This document shows positions 9,250-18,644 of a stretch of DNA of 64,000 nt, piece after piece. The position numbers were made by a program, and so were the translations under genes. Within the stretch, counting starts at the first letter, position 1; each line of letters starts with the position of its first letter. The notes beneath the pieces were generated by a model. That model worked only from the letters and a program-made list of their open reading frames with translations. It was not told where the DNA came from and made no database searches. The stretch spans positions 19,774-83,773 of the forward strand of contig JAVJOW010000007.1 of the NCBI GenBank assembly GCA_040216555.1, written 5' to 3'. This DNA is from Arenibacter sp040216555. Lineage in GTDB: Bacteria > Bacteroidota > Bacteroidia > Flavobacteriales > Flavobacteriaceae.

Positions 9250-10407
9250 TCAATTAAACCCTTTTTTGTAGGCTTTAAACCACCGCTCAGGAATATTTTG
9301 ATTACATGCATCCAGATAATCCAATTCAGTGCATGGTAATAACGCGGGTGAATTTGTTTTAGTATGTGAAGTTAAAATTGAAGGTACCTCTACCCACCAT
9401 CTTTCGCTGAGATGGCTTTTATAAAAGATGAGGGACTCATCCTCGGTTGGTACGGTATACTTGGTGAAGTCGTTACTATTACTATTGGGAGTCTCTTGGA
9501 TCCTAAAGTTTAGGCCCTCAATAAAATACCAAATTATTTGGGCAACCAGTTGAAAGGATTGATTGCTATTTTCACATTCGTAAATCCCAAAAACGGACAC
9601 ATTGTCGCTAATTCCCGCATATCGGGCTATGGCACAGATTTCCCTTCCGTTAAAACCGTTGGGAGAAAAATTTCTGGAATACCCTATATCTGCCGCACGT
9701 ATGGCCCGTGCATCCAAACTAACCACATGTGCATTCCGCAGCACTGGCTCTGCCAAGGTTATATTGGAAATTAATTCGCCCAACCTATAGGAATCAAAGA
9801 AAAGGCGCTCCATAAGATCCAATTCTTCTTGGGAATTGAAATAGCTTTGATAGCCAATATTGGAGAAATTAAATAAATTGTTGGGCTTTTCGGTAATTAT
9901 TTTACTCATATAGGAATGGGAAGAAATAAGTTCTTCATCCATCCCAAAGTCGAACCTACTGTCTATGGACACTAGATTAACCATATTTTTAAGACCGTCA
10001 AAAGCCCTATATGTAGGATAGGTAATGTCTTGGGTTGCACCAATGACAATAGGGATAATATTTTCTTCCAGCAGGCCGGCAACTATTTCCTTGACAACAA
10101 AATAGGTGTCCTCTACGGTCTCCCCTTCCTCAATATCCCCTAAATCTATGATGGAGGAATTCCAGTTTCCCATCATTAAATTATACAACTGTAGTCTAAT
10201 TTCGGAAATATCCAGGCGCTCCGGTTTTTTCTCAAAAGCATTTCTGGATTCATTGACCCCTAGTATAGCAACGCTTACATTTGCCAGCACCGGAAGACCA
10301 TGCCGAGCAGTGTGCATATATATGTGTTTTCCCAATGCTTGGGCCGGAAGTAATTCGCAATGGGCCAATACCCTGTCACTTACGGGTACTAAAAAATCGA
10401 ATGCCAT
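9250..10407 (-). CDS. Arginase/ureohydrolase-fold protein lacking several Mn ligands
   Basis: The 385-residue product aligns by motif order to the arginase/agmatinase/formimidoylglutamase family, which uses two Mn ions held by six ligands. Three of these are altered. The GGDH motif reads GATQD (123-127), so the His is Gln126. The DAHxD motif reads DSRFD (149-153), so the His is Arg151. The SxDxDxxDP motif starts SLDAR (230-234), with the second Asp replaced by Arg234. Asp149, Asp153 and Asp232 remain. Automatic annotation would call it formimidoylglutamase, but no other hut gene is nearby. One base separates it from topA and 116 bp from gldK, all on the same strand. My inference is a non-catalytic or differently catalytic protein, possibly tied to the T9SS operon. 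Confidence 0.8.
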   Translation of the reverse strand: MAFDFLVPVSDRVLAHCELLPAQALGKHIYMHTARHGLPVLANVSVAILGVNESRNAFEKKPERLDISEIRLQLYNLMMGNWNSSIIDLGDIEEGETVEDTYFVVKEIVAGLLEENIIPIVIGATQDITYPTYRAFDGLKNMVNLVSIDSRFDFGMDEELISSHSYMSKIITEKPNNLFNFSNIGYQSYFNSQEELDLMERLFFDSYRLGELISNITLAEPVLRNAHVVSLDARAIRAADIGYSRNFSPNGFNGREICAIARYAGISDNVSVFGIYECENSNQSFQLVAQIIWYFIEGLNFRIQETPNSNSNDFTKYTVPTEDESLIFYKSHLSERWWVEVPSILTSHTKTNSPALLPCTELDYLDACNQNIPERWFKAYKKGFN

Positions 10408-10408
10408 A

Positions 10409-12898
10409 TTATTTTTTAGCCTTAGGTTTTGCTTTTGTTTTTTTCTTAGGTGTCTTTTTCTCTATTAATTCCTGGGCATCCTTAAGGGAAATCTTGGTGG
10501 CATCCACATCTTTGGAAACCTCTACCTTAACCTTGCCCTTAATAATGGTATGCCTTCCCCATCGCGCTTTTTCTATTCGAATACCTTCTTCTGGCCACTC
10601 TTGTACCAATTTATCGATCTCTTTTTGTTTTTTGGCTTCTATAATCTCTTCAATATCCTGTTTTGAAAGGCTATCAAAATCATATTTCTTACTAACATTG
10701 ATAAACATTCCGCCCCATTTAATAAATGGCCCAAATCTTCCGACCCCTTTGGTAACCTCCTTATTCTCATAAGTTGCAATAGGGGCATCTGCCTTTTGTT
10801 TTTCCTTGATCAATTCTACTGCTCTATCCATGTCTATCTCCATGGCATTTTCATCCTTGCCCAACGAAACAAACTTTTTACCAAACCTTATATAAGGACC
10901 AAAGCGGCCTACATTGGCCTCCACATCTTCACCTTCATAAACGCCCAGCTTTCTTGGCAATTTAAACAGGTCCATAGCTTCTTCATAGCTAATGGTATTT
11001 AAGGACTGGTCCGGTAACAGACTGGCAAACGACGGTTTTTCCTCATCATCTACGGTTCCTACCTGTACCATAGGCCCAAAACGGCCCAATCTAACCGAAA
11101 CCTGTTTTCCCGTCTTGGGATCTGTTCCCAAAACACGCTCGCCACTGGCCCTATCCGCATTTTCCTCTACATCCAAGACCTTGGGATGAAAATCCCCATA
11201 AAAATCCTTCAACACTTTTTGCCAATCCTCATCACCCGATGCAATCTCATCAAAATCCTCTTCCACTTTAGCGGTGAAATGATAATCCAAAATTGTTTCG
11301 AAATGTCCTACCAAAAAGTCGGTTACTATTATTCCAATATCCGTAGGCACCATTTTCCCTTTATCGGAACCCACATTTTCCTTTAAATCCTTAATGGTAA
11401 GCTTATCGGATTTCAGCAATAGCTGTACATAATTTCTTTCGGTGCCCTCAATAGTACCCTTTTCTACATAACCTCTATTTTGAATAGTGGAAATTGTAGG
11501 CGCATAGGTAGAAGGCCTTCCAATTCCAAGCTCTTCCAGTTTTTTAACCAAAGAGGCTTCAGTATATCTATAGGGTGCCCTGGAAAAACGTTCTGTTGCC
11601 GTTATATAATTATTTAGGAGTTTTTCACCTTCCTTCATAGCCGGAAGCATTCCCTCCTGCTCTTCATTTATATCCTCCTCATCGGTTCCTTCCAAATAGA
11701 CCTTCAGGAATCCATCAAATTTTATTACCTCCCCATTAGCCGTAAATTCTTCCTTATGGGTATTGGCTTTTATTCTAACATTGGTACGCTCCAATTCGGC
11801 ATCACTCATTTGTGAGGCCAGGGTACGTTTCCATATAAGCTCGTATAATTTGGACTGATCCCTTTCCAAGGATGGGGACTGATTGGTCATCTCCGTAGGG
11901 CGGATGGCCTCATGGGCCTCCTGGGCTCCTTTGGATTTCCCTGTAAAATTCCTGACCTTACTATATTCCTTGCCGTAATTACTTATAATAGCATCCTTTG
12001 CAGCATCTATGGCATCCTGTGAAAGGTTAACGCTATCCGTTCTCATATAGGTTATTAACCCCGCCTCATATAGGCGTTGCGCCACCTGCATAGTCCTTGA
12101 AACCGAAAAATACAATTTTCTGGAAGCTTCCTGTTGCAGTGTTGAAGTTGTAAATGGTGCTGCGGGCGATTTTTTGGCCGGTTTCTTATCCAGATTGGCA
12201 ACCGAAAAATTTGCTCCAATATTTTCCTTTAAGAACGCTTCCGCCTCTTTCTTGCTGGAATAGGTCTTATTTAACTTGGCCGTAAAAATACTTCCCTCAT
12301 TGGTTTTGAACTCGGCAGATACCCTAAAGGCTGCTTCCGGATTAAAAGCTTCAATTTCCCGTTCCCTTTCAACAATTAATCTCACCGCAACGGATTGAAC
12401 CCTACCGGCAGATAATCCCGGTTTAATTTTTTTCCACAAGACCGGAGAAAGTTCGTAACCCACCAATCTATCCAAAATTCTTCTTGCCTGTTGGGCGTTC
12501 ACCAAATCGTAATTAATTTCCCTAGGATTTTCAATGGCTTTTTGAATGGCCGATTTGGTAATGGAGTTAAAAACTATCCGCTTCGTTTTATTCTTGTCCA
12601 ATTTCAACTCCTCTGCCAAATGCCAAGAAATTGCCTCCCCTTCACGGTCTTCATCACTCGCAAGCCATATGGTATCCGCTTTGTCCGCCAAATCCTTAAG
12701 CTTTTTCACAAGGGCCTTTTTGTCCTTGTCTACAATATATTTTGGGGCGAAATTATTATCCACATCCACTCCCAATTCTTTGGAAGGTAAATCGGCAATA
12801 TGTCCAAAACTGGACTCTACCTTATAATCCTTTCCTAAAAATTTTTCAATTGTTTTTGCTTTAGCCGGAGACTCTACGATTACTAAATTCTTTGCCAT
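10409..12898 (-). CDS. topA: DNA topoisomerase I
   Basis: Type IA topoisomerase, 829 residues, which relaxes negative supercoils through a 5'-phosphotyrosine link. The TOPRIM domain starts at VESPAKAKTIEKFLG with Glu9, and the acidic triad segment is ASDEDREGEA (80-89). The catalytic tyrosine is Tyr284 in LITYMRTDS. In place of clear zinc fingers the C-terminal half has three GRFGP-containing repeats (GRFGPMVQVG, GRFGPYIRFG, GRFGPFIKWG) and ends in a Lys-rich tail, as in other Bacteroidota. I chose the ATG at 12896-12898, giving MAKNLVIVESPAK, because an in-frame ATG 33 bases upstream would place the -7 promoter element inside the gene. Confidence 0.97.
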   Translation of the reverse strand: MAKNLVIVESPAKAKTIEKFLGKDYKVESSFGHIADLPSKELGVDVDNNFAPKYIVDKDKKALVKKLKDLADKADTIWLASDEDREGEAISWHLAEELKLDKNKTKRIVFNSITKSAIQKAIENPREINYDLVNAQQARRILDRLVGYELSPVLWKKIKPGLSAGRVQSVAVRLIVEREREIEAFNPEAAFRVSAEFKTNEGSIFTAKLNKTYSSKKEAEAFLKENIGANFSVANLDKKPAKKSPAAPFTTSTLQQEASRKLYFSVSRTMQVAQRLYEAGLITYMRTDSVNLSQDAIDAAKDAIISNYGKEYSKVRNFTGKSKGAQEAHEAIRPTEMTNQSPSLERDQSKLYELIWKRTLASQMSDAELERTNVRIKANTHKEEFTANGEVIKFDGFLKVYLEGTDEEDINEEQEGMLPAMKEGEKLLNNYITATERFSRAPYRYTEASLVKKLEELGIGRPSTYAPTISTIQNRGYVEKGTIEGTERNYVQLLLKSDKLTIKDLKENVGSDKGKMVPTDIGIIVTDFLVGHFETILDYHFTAKVEEDFDEIASGDEDWQKVLKDFYGDFHPKVLDVEENADRASGERVLGTDPKTGKQVSVRLGRFGPMVQVGTVDDEEKPSFASLLPDQSLNTISYEEAMDLFKLPRKLGVYEGEDVEANVGRFGPYIRFGKKFVSLGKDENAMEIDMDRAVELIKEKQKADAPIATYENKEVTKGVGRFGPFIKWGGMFINVSKKYDFDSLSKQDIEEIIEAKKQKEIDKLVQEWPEEGIRIEKARWGRHTIIKGKVKVEVSKDVDATKISLKDAQELIEKKTPKKKTKAKPKAKK

Positions 12899-12917
12899 TA
12901 ACTCGTTTTTGGTGACA

Positions 12918-12925
12918 CAAAAGTA
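12918..12925 (-). promoter_or_regulatory. -7 promoter element of topA
   Basis: On the minus strand TACTTTTG matches TAnnTTTG exactly, 19 bp before the chosen topA ATG. No clear -33 TTTG is present at the usual spacing. It supports the shorter topA start and would also drive the arginase-fold gene. Confidence 0.55.
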
Positions 12926-12967
12926 TATCAATTTTTTTATTTAATGGATTTTCATTTGTGCCACCAT

Positions 12968-12998
12968 AAAAAAACACCCCTATTTTAAGGGGTGTTTT
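12968..12998 (-). terminator. Terminator after the LVIVD lipoprotein gene
   Basis: An 11-bp stem (12971-12981 with 12988-12998, core ACACCCC/GGGGTGT) and a 6-base loop are followed on the minus strand by seven T residues, just past the stop of the LVIVD gene. It separates that gene from topA. Confidence 0.88.
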
Positions 12999-13015
12999 AA
13001 TATATTTCGAAGAAA

Positions 13016-14263
13016 TTAATTTAGCTTAAATGTGCTGATCAGCTTAATTTTATTCTCCAGATATTCATATTGATATAGAACTTTCTCCCCGATCATCAAT
13101 AAATTATCCTCCATGGGAATAACATCAAAAGTATCTATATCCTTAAAATGGTTAAGTTGTATCAAATCCTGAACATTGGTCTTATCATAGACCTTAAGTC
13201 CGGAAGCCCCATCGCACACAAATAGCTTTTCATCCTTAACTCCCAGGCCATAAGGACCGTCCATGGGATAGGTCTTAACCAATTCAGGATTGGTGATATC
13301 CGAAATGTCCACAATAAAAAGTCCACTCTCCGTAGCACCGCACATATTTCCGCCCCTTAGAGTTACAAAAGCATAATCTCCATCAACCACAACTGGGTCA
13401 CAGGCTGTACCGTGTTCAAATTCAGAAATCAAGCTAGGGGTAGCCGGAGAAGAAATATCATAAATATACATCCCCCTCATACTGCCTAAAAATAATTGGT
13501 CTCCCCTGTTAAAAATAGTTTCAATATCGAATCCGGCATATACGTCATCCAGATCCTTGGGGTTTTCCAGATCTTCAATGTTGAATACATTTATATTATG
13601 ACTGTCCACAGCGTATAAATAATCATTTACGATCTTAAAGCGTGCCAAGGAACCACCCTGCCCTGTTGGAGCGGAATTCTGGGCGGCATTGGAAAGCATT
13701 ACATCAAACTCACGTGAAAAATCCCCCTGCACTTCTTCTATCAACCTTCTCTCCTTCACGGTTTCCCATCCGATCACAATATCATTTTCATAATCTATAT
13801 CCTGCCACTCATAAATATCTACCTCAAAAGGGAAAATTACATTGTCCCTCAGAACATTTTCCAAGCGGTTTACCGTTTTAATATTATTGATATCCGATAT
13901 ATCCAGTACGATCAAATCCGTAATACTATCAGCATATAGGTAATTTCCCTTTACAGAAACATCTACGTTGCCCGGTATTTTAATAAAGGCTATTTTTTTG
14001 GGCGTTGTGGGGTCAGAATTATCAATGACATGAACCCCTTTATATTTCTCATTGACGAATATAAAATCGCCATAGACATATATTTTTCCGGATTCATCCA
14101 TAGGGATAGGGGCTATGACATCTATCGCCATTTTAAAATCGGCCTTGCTCATCTTTAAAGGTTTCGCTACCAAATACTCCGCATATTTACCGTCATCCTC
14201 ATCATTACAGGAAACAAACCCAAGGGCAGTCAACACAAACAAAAGTAGAATTGTCCTTCTCAT
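13016..14263 (-). CDS. LVIVD-repeat lipoprotein
   Basis: The 415-residue product has a lipoprotein signal with Cys19 in GFVSCN, followed by an acidic DEDD stretch of the type that sends lipoproteins to the surface in this phylum. The body is a chain of beta-propeller-like LVIVD repeats, seen as GVHVIDNSDPTTPKKIAFI, LIVLDISDINNIKTV, INVFNIEDLENPKDL, MYIYDISSPATPSLI and LFIVDISDITNPELV. The family has no established enzymatic role; binding or scaffolding at the surface is typical of propellers. It stands alone, divergent from miaB over 156 bp and closed by its own terminator. Confidence 0.87.
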   Translation of the reverse strand: MRRTILLLFVLTALGFVSCNDEDDGKYAEYLVAKPLKMSKADFKMAIDVIAPIPMDESGKIYVYGDFIFVNEKYKGVHVIDNSDPTTPKKIAFIKIPGNVDVSVKGNYLYADSITDLIVLDISDINNIKTVNRLENVLRDNVIFPFEVDIYEWQDIDYENDIVIGWETVKERRLIEEVQGDFSREFDVMLSNAAQNSAPTGQGGSLARFKIVNDYLYAVDSHNINVFNIEDLENPKDLDDVYAGFDIETIFNRGDQLFLGSMRGMYIYDISSPATPSLISEFEHGTACDPVVVDGDYAFVTLRGGNMCGATESGLFIVDISDITNPELVKTYPMDGPYGLGVKDEKLFVCDGASGLKVYDKTNVQDLIQLNHFKDIDTFDVIPMEDNLLMIGEKVLYQYEYLENKIKLISTFKLN

Positions 14264-14376
14264 ACTAATATAATTTTAAGGGGTCACCTTTATAAAGATG
14301 CCCCTTAACCCAAAAAGTTGCGTTGATTTTTGACAAATATTTAACTGTCAATATGTCATATTTAGCCATATAATAC

Positions 14377-14384
14377 TATCTTTG
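14377..14384 (+). promoter_or_regulatory. -7 promoter element of miaB
   Basis: TATCTTTG fits TAnnTTTG exactly, 35 bp before the miaB ATG. A convincing -33 element is not visible. Confidence 0.55.
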
Positions 14385-14419
14385 CACACTCTAAAAGATG
14401 AGGTTGAATACATAATAAA

Positions 14420-15865
14420 ATGGAGAAGATTATAGATGAATCCGTTCAAGGAACTGCCATAACCCTTGCGGAAAAAGAAAACGGTACTAGAAAACTGTAC
14501 ATAGAAAGCTATGGCTGTGCCATGAATTTTTCGGATAGTGAAATTGTTGCCTCCATACTCTCCAACGAAGGCTTTAGTACTACTCCGAATTTGGAAGATG
14601 CCGACCTGGTGTTGGTCAACACCTGTTCTATTCGGGAAAAAGCAGAACTTACTATTCGCAAGAGATTGGAAAAATTCAATGCTGTAAAACGGCACAGGCC
14701 ACATATGAAGGTGGGGGTTCTTGGATGCATGGCCGAGAGGTTAAAAACCAAATTATTGGAAGAGGAGAAAATTGTGGATATGGTAGTAGGCCCGGACGCC
14801 TACAAGGACTTGCCCAATCTCATCCAAGAGGTGGACGATGGCAGAAATGCAGTAAACGTAATCCTATCCAAAGAAGAAACCTATGGGGATATTTCGCCGG
14901 TACGTCTCAATACCAACGGCGTTACCGCCTTTGTATCCATTACCCGTGGTTGTGACAACATGTGCACCTTTTGCGTAGTGCCCTTTACACGGGGACGGGA
15001 ACGCAGCAGGGATCCTCAATCCATTCTTGATGAGGTAAACGACCTTGCCAAAAATGGATTTAAGGAAATTACCCTCTTGGGGCAAAATGTGGACAGCTAC
15101 CTTTGGTATGGTGGCGGATTAAAAAAAGGATTCGAAAAAGCCTCCGAAATGCAAAAGGCCACAGCTGTAAGTTTCTCGAATCTATTGGAGATGGTGGCTT
15201 TGGCGCAACCAAAAATACGTATCCGGTTTTCTACTTCCAATCCGCAGGATATGACCTTGGATGCAGTTCGGATCGTAGCAAAATATCCAAACATCTGTAA
15301 TTATATTCATTTACCGGTACAAAGTGGCAGCAACAGGATCCTAAAGGAAATGAACAGATTGCACACTAGGGAGGAATACCTGGAACTAGTGAAGAATATA
15401 AAGGAAATAATCCCAGATTGCACTGTTTCTCAGGACATGATTACAGGATTTCCTACCGAAACAGAAGAAGATCATCAGGACACCCTTTCCTTAATGGAAG
15501 AGATTAAGTATGATTATGGATATATGTATGCCTATTCCGAAAGACCCGGGACGGCTGCAGCAAGGAATATGAAGGATGATGTAGCGCAAGAGGTCAAAAA
15601 CAGAAGACTTACGGAAATCATTGCCCTTCAAAGGGAACACAGCCATTTTAGGAGCAAGCAACAGCTTGGAAAAACTGTCGAAGTTCTCATCGAGGGATCC
15701 TCCAAAAAATCCGATTTGGATTGGATGGGAAGGAATTCACAAAGTTTTGTAGTGGTATTCCCAAAGGAAAATTATAAAATAGGCGATTTTGTGAATGTCG
15801 AAATTACCGATTGCACCTCCGGTACCTTAATAGGAATTCCTTTGGGGCTATCCAATAACAATTAA
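14420..15865 (+). CDS. miaB: tRNA methylthiotransferase MiaB
   Basis: MiaB is a radical-SAM enzyme that adds the 2-methylthio group to isopentenyl-adenosine at position 37 of tRNAs reading UNN codons. The 481-residue product has all family parts. Three Cys for the auxiliary iron-sulfur cluster lie in the N-terminal domain (Cys33 in SYGCAMN, Cys69 in NTCSIRE, Cys103 in LGCMAE). The radical-SAM motif CxxxCxxC is Cys178-Cys182-Cys185 (GCDNMCTFC). A C-terminal TRAM domain starts near QLGKTVEVLIEG. It is first in a tight row with the AAA+ activator (3 bp gap), lptE, a TPR gene and secG. Confidence 0.97.
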   Translation: MEKIIDESVQGTAITLAEKENGTRKLYIESYGCAMNFSDSEIVASILSNEGFSTTPNLEDADLVLVNTCSIREKAELTIRKRLEKFNAVKRHRPHMKVGVLGCMAERLKTKLLEEEKIVDMVVGPDAYKDLPNLIQEVDDGRNAVNVILSKEETYGDISPVRLNTNGVTAFVSITRGCDNMCTFCVVPFTRGRERSRDPQSILDEVNDLAKNGFKEITLLGQNVDSYLWYGGGLKKGFEKASEMQKATAVSFSNLLEMVALAQPKIRIRFSTSNPQDMTLDAVRIVAKYPNICNYIHLPVQSGSNRILKEMNRLHTREEYLELVKNIKEIIPDCTVSQDMITGFPTETEEDHQDTLSLMEEIKYDYGYMYAYSERPGTAAARNMKDDVAQEVKNRRLTEIIALQREHSHFRSKQQLGKTVEVLIEGSSKKSDLDWMGRNSQSFVVVFPKENYKIGDFVNVEITDCTSGTLIGIPLGLSNNN

Positions 15866-15868
15866 ATA

Positions 15869-17140
15869 ATGGAATCGATTCAATCAATAAAACAGCGCTT
15901 TGAAATCATTGGCAATGATGTAAAGCTTAATCGTGCCATTGAAAAGGCCATTCAGGTGGCACCTACAGACATCTCCGTATTGGTTACGGGGGAAAGCGGC
16001 GTTGGTAAAGAGGCCATTCCAAAAATTATACATTCCCTTTCCCATAGAAAACATGCCAAATACATTGCAGTCAACTGTGGTGCCATACCGGAAGGCACCA
16101 TAGATAGTGAACTATTTGGTCACGAAAAAGGGGCTTTTACGGGAGCAACAGCTACCAGGAGTGGGTATTTTGAGGTAGCCGATGGCGGTACCATTTTTTT
16201 GGATGAGGTTGGGGAACTTCCTCTCACCACCCAAGTTCGACTTTTAAGAGTTTTGGAAAATGGGGAATTTCTAAAAGTAGGATCCTCGCAGGTCCAAAAA
16301 ACAGATGTCAGAATAGTGGCCGCTACCAATGTTAACATGTTCGAGGCCATAAAAAAGGAAAAATTCAGGGAAGACCTGTATTATCGCCTAAGCACTGTAG
16401 AAATCAACATTCCGCCATTAAGGGAACGTAAAGAGGACATCCATCTATTATTTCGGAAATTTGCATCGGATTTTGGGCAGAAATACAAAATGCCTACGAT
16501 TCGTTTGGATGACGATGCCGTGCAATTACTTTTAAAGTACAGATGGCCAGGAAACATTCGCCAGTTAAGGAATATTGCTGAGCAGATTTCCGTATTGGAG
16601 GAAAGCAGGCTTATTACCTTGGCCACCTTAAATGGTTACTTGCCAAATGCAAGTAATAGCAACCTGCCCGCCATAGTGGGAAAAGAAAAAAAGGAGGGAG
16701 ACTTTAGTACGGAAAGGGAGATATTGTACAAGGTGCTTTTTGATATGAAAGGCGACCTGAACGATTTAAAGAAATTAACATTGGAGTTGCTTAAACACAA
16801 CGACAGTGAGAAAGTACAGGAAGAAAACGAAAATCTTATCCGAAAAATATACGGGAATGACGAGGAGGAATATTCGGAACAAGAGGAAGGTCCCAGTAAA
16901 ATTCTACAACTTCCAGAACCTTATATGGAAAAACCAATTGTAAAATCTCCCCAACAAGAGGACAAGTATCATTTTGCAGAGGAAATACAAGAGGAAGAAA
17001 CCCTATCTTTACAGGACAAGGAAATAGAGCTCATTAAAAAATCCCTGGAAAGGAATAAAGGAAAAAGAAAGGCAGCTTCTGCAGAACTGGGTATCTCGGA
17101 ACGCACCCTGTATAGAAAAATAAAACAGTATGACCTTTAA
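15869..17140 (+). CDS. Sigma-54-type AAA+ activator without sensor domain
   Basis: The 423-residue protein has the central AAA+ domain of RpoN-dependent activators starting almost at residue 1. Walker A is GESGVGKE (41-48), the sigma-54 contact loop is GAFTGA (88-93) and Walker B is TIFLDE (108-113). The arginine-finger region and GNIRQLRN lie near residues 215-235. No receiver, GAF or PAS domain precedes it. After about residue 265 comes an acidic Glu-rich linker, and the last 45 residues hold a Fis-type helix-turn-helix (RNKGKRKAASAELGISERT). It should act on DNA as an ATPase activator, with input from an unknown partner or from its level. It sits 3 bp after miaB and 49 bp before lptE. Confidence 0.93.
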   Translation: MESIQSIKQRFEIIGNDVKLNRAIEKAIQVAPTDISVLVTGESGVGKEAIPKIIHSLSHRKHAKYIAVNCGAIPEGTIDSELFGHEKGAFTGATATRSGYFEVADGGTIFLDEVGELPLTTQVRLLRVLENGEFLKVGSSQVQKTDVRIVAATNVNMFEAIKKEKFREDLYYRLSTVEINIPPLRERKEDIHLLFRKFASDFGQKYKMPTIRLDDDAVQLLLKYRWPGNIRQLRNIAEQISVLEESRLITLATLNGYLPNASNSNLPAIVGKEKKEGDFSTEREILYKVLFDMKGDLNDLKKLTLELLKHNDSEKVQEENENLIRKIYGNDEEEYSEQEEGPSKILQLPEPYMEKPIVKSPQQEDKYHFAEEIQEEETLSLQDKEIELIKKSLERNKGKRKAASAELGISERTLYRKIKQYDL

Positions 17141-17189
17141 CAGTAGGCAAAAAAAATAAAAAAAAAGAATACAGAAAAAAAACGAATGA

Positions 17190-17708
17190 ATGTTTAAAGC
17201 AAAAAATCTTATAATTCTACTGGTATTAACAACCTGCATTTATGGTTGTGGTATTTACAACTTTACTGGGGGCGATGTGGGAACGGCCAAAACCTTTCAG
17301 GTCAATTATTTTCAGAACTACGCTTCCCAGAATCCAGGATCTACCTTTGAACCGGGAATGGATAGGGATTTTACACTGGCCCTACAGGATCTGATATTGA
17401 ACCAGACCAGTTTGGATCTTGTTAAATCCAACGGGGATCTATTATATGAAGGCGAGATTGTGGAATACAGAATATCCCCAATGTCGGCCACCTCACAGCA
17501 GAACGCAGCACAAAATAGACTAAGTATTGGCGTAAACGTAAGGTTCTTTAACAACACCAAAGAGGATGTGGACTTTGAACAGCGATTTTCCTTCTTCTAT
17601 GATTATCCGGCCAATTCCCAATTGGCAAGCGTTAAGGATGAGGCCCATCAGGTTATATTTGAACGTATTACCCAGGACATTTTTAATAAATCATTGGCAG
17701 ATTGGTAA
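17190..17708 (+). CDS. lptE: LptE-like outer-membrane lipoprotein
   Basis: The 172-residue product has a lipoprotein signal with Cys20 (IYGCGIYNFTGG). Its size and the fold suggested by alternating strands and helices fit LptE, the plug lipoprotein of the LptD LPS translocon at the outer membrane. Family members in this phylum share the start GCGIYSFTG and the late segment ANSQLASVKDEAHQVIFERI. The identity rests on these features and on its place between the activator and secG genes. The translocon partner LptD is not in the window; lptC is, about 39 kb away. Confidence 0.8.
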   Translation: MFKAKNLIILLVLTTCIYGCGIYNFTGGDVGTAKTFQVNYFQNYASQNPGSTFEPGMDRDFTLALQDLILNQTSLDLVKSNGDLLYEGEIVEYRISPMSATSQQNAAQNRLSIGVNVRFFNNTKEDVDFEQRFSFFYDYPANSQLASVKDEAHQVIFERITQDIFNKSLADW

Positions 17709-17711
17709 TTT

Positions 17712-18641
17712 ATGAACGTACAGGACTTTACATATTTATTACAAAACCCGGATGAAGTGGTTTCTCCTGTGCAGACCAATCAACTGGAAGATGTATTGGC
17801 GGAGTACCCATACTTCCAAGCGGCAAGGGCCATGCACCTAAAAGGCCTAAAAAACCTCAACAGTTTTAAATACAACAACGCCCTTAAATTAACTGCCGCC
17901 TATACTGCGGATAGGGATATTCTTTTCGATTTTATTACCTCCATAGATTTTTTACAAAATACCATCGCCGATTCTATTTTGGGAAAATCCACCACTTTAA
18001 ATGATACGCCAACAATTTCCGAAGAGATTGTTTCCGAATTTAAAAAGGAAAGTGCCCTGATCGAAGAATCGGATGACGAACCCTTGCCAAGGACGGTAAA
18101 GGATGCCGACAACATTTTGGACCCCTCACTTTTTTCCTCCAAAGACCCGAAAATAGACAAATCTATTTCGGAGAATAAAAAAAAAGCTGAAGAGACACTG
18201 GAAATCGGGAAACCTTTAAATTTCACCAAAAAAGAAAAATATTCCTTTGGGGAATGGCTTCAATTAACCTCCCATAAGGCAAAAAAGCTAAAACCTGAAC
18301 CCAATGCTTCAAATAAAGGCGTCGCTAAATCCGAGGTGAAACCTAGTCCAAAAGAAGATAAACTTAAAAAGAAAAAGTTTGAACTGATCGACAAATTCAT
18401 TGAAACAAACCCTAAAATTGTACCCAAAGAAAACACGGTAAAAGTAACCATCAAGGACTCCCTAAGCTTCGACAAAAATGAATTGATGACGGCCACTTTG
18501 GCCAAAGTATATTTGGAACAAAAGAAGTACAAAAAGGCTATTCAGGCCTACAAAATTTTAAGTTTGAAATATCCAGAAAAAAGTAGTTTCTTTGCAGACC
18601 GAATTAAAGCGGTAGAAAAGATACAACAAGAAAATAATTAA
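17712..18641 (+). CDS. TPR-containing protein, function unknown
   Basis: The 309-residue product has no signal peptide. The first 80 residues are a helical domain (starts VQDFTYLLQNPDEVV, then PYFQAARAMHLKGLK). The middle, about 110-220, is Ser/Lys/Glu-rich and probably disordered. The C-terminus has one clear tetratricopeptide-like unit (LMTATLAKVYLEQKKYKKAIQAYKILSLKYPEKSSFF). It is a conserved type of protein in this gene neighbourhood but I know of no role. It starts 3 bp after lptE and ends 3 bp before secG, so it is surely co-transcribed with them. Confidence 0.8.
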   Translation: MNVQDFTYLLQNPDEVVSPVQTNQLEDVLAEYPYFQAARAMHLKGLKNLNSFKYNNALKLTAAYTADRDILFDFITSIDFLQNTIADSILGKSTTLNDTPTISEEIVSEFKKESALIEESDDEPLPRTVKDADNILDPSLFSSKDPKIDKSISENKKKAEETLEIGKPLNFTKKEKYSFGEWLQLTSHKAKKLKPEPNASNKGVAKSEVKPSPKEDKLKKKKFELIDKFIETNPKIVPKENTVKVTIKDSLSFDKNELMTATLAKVYLEQKKYKKAIQAYKILSLKYPEKSSFFADRIKAVEKIQQENN

Positions 18642-18644
18642 ATA

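Noticed and set aside
12899..12931. Eleven-codon upstream extension of topA
   Set aside because: The -7 element lies inside, and MAKNLVIVESPAK is the normal TopA start.
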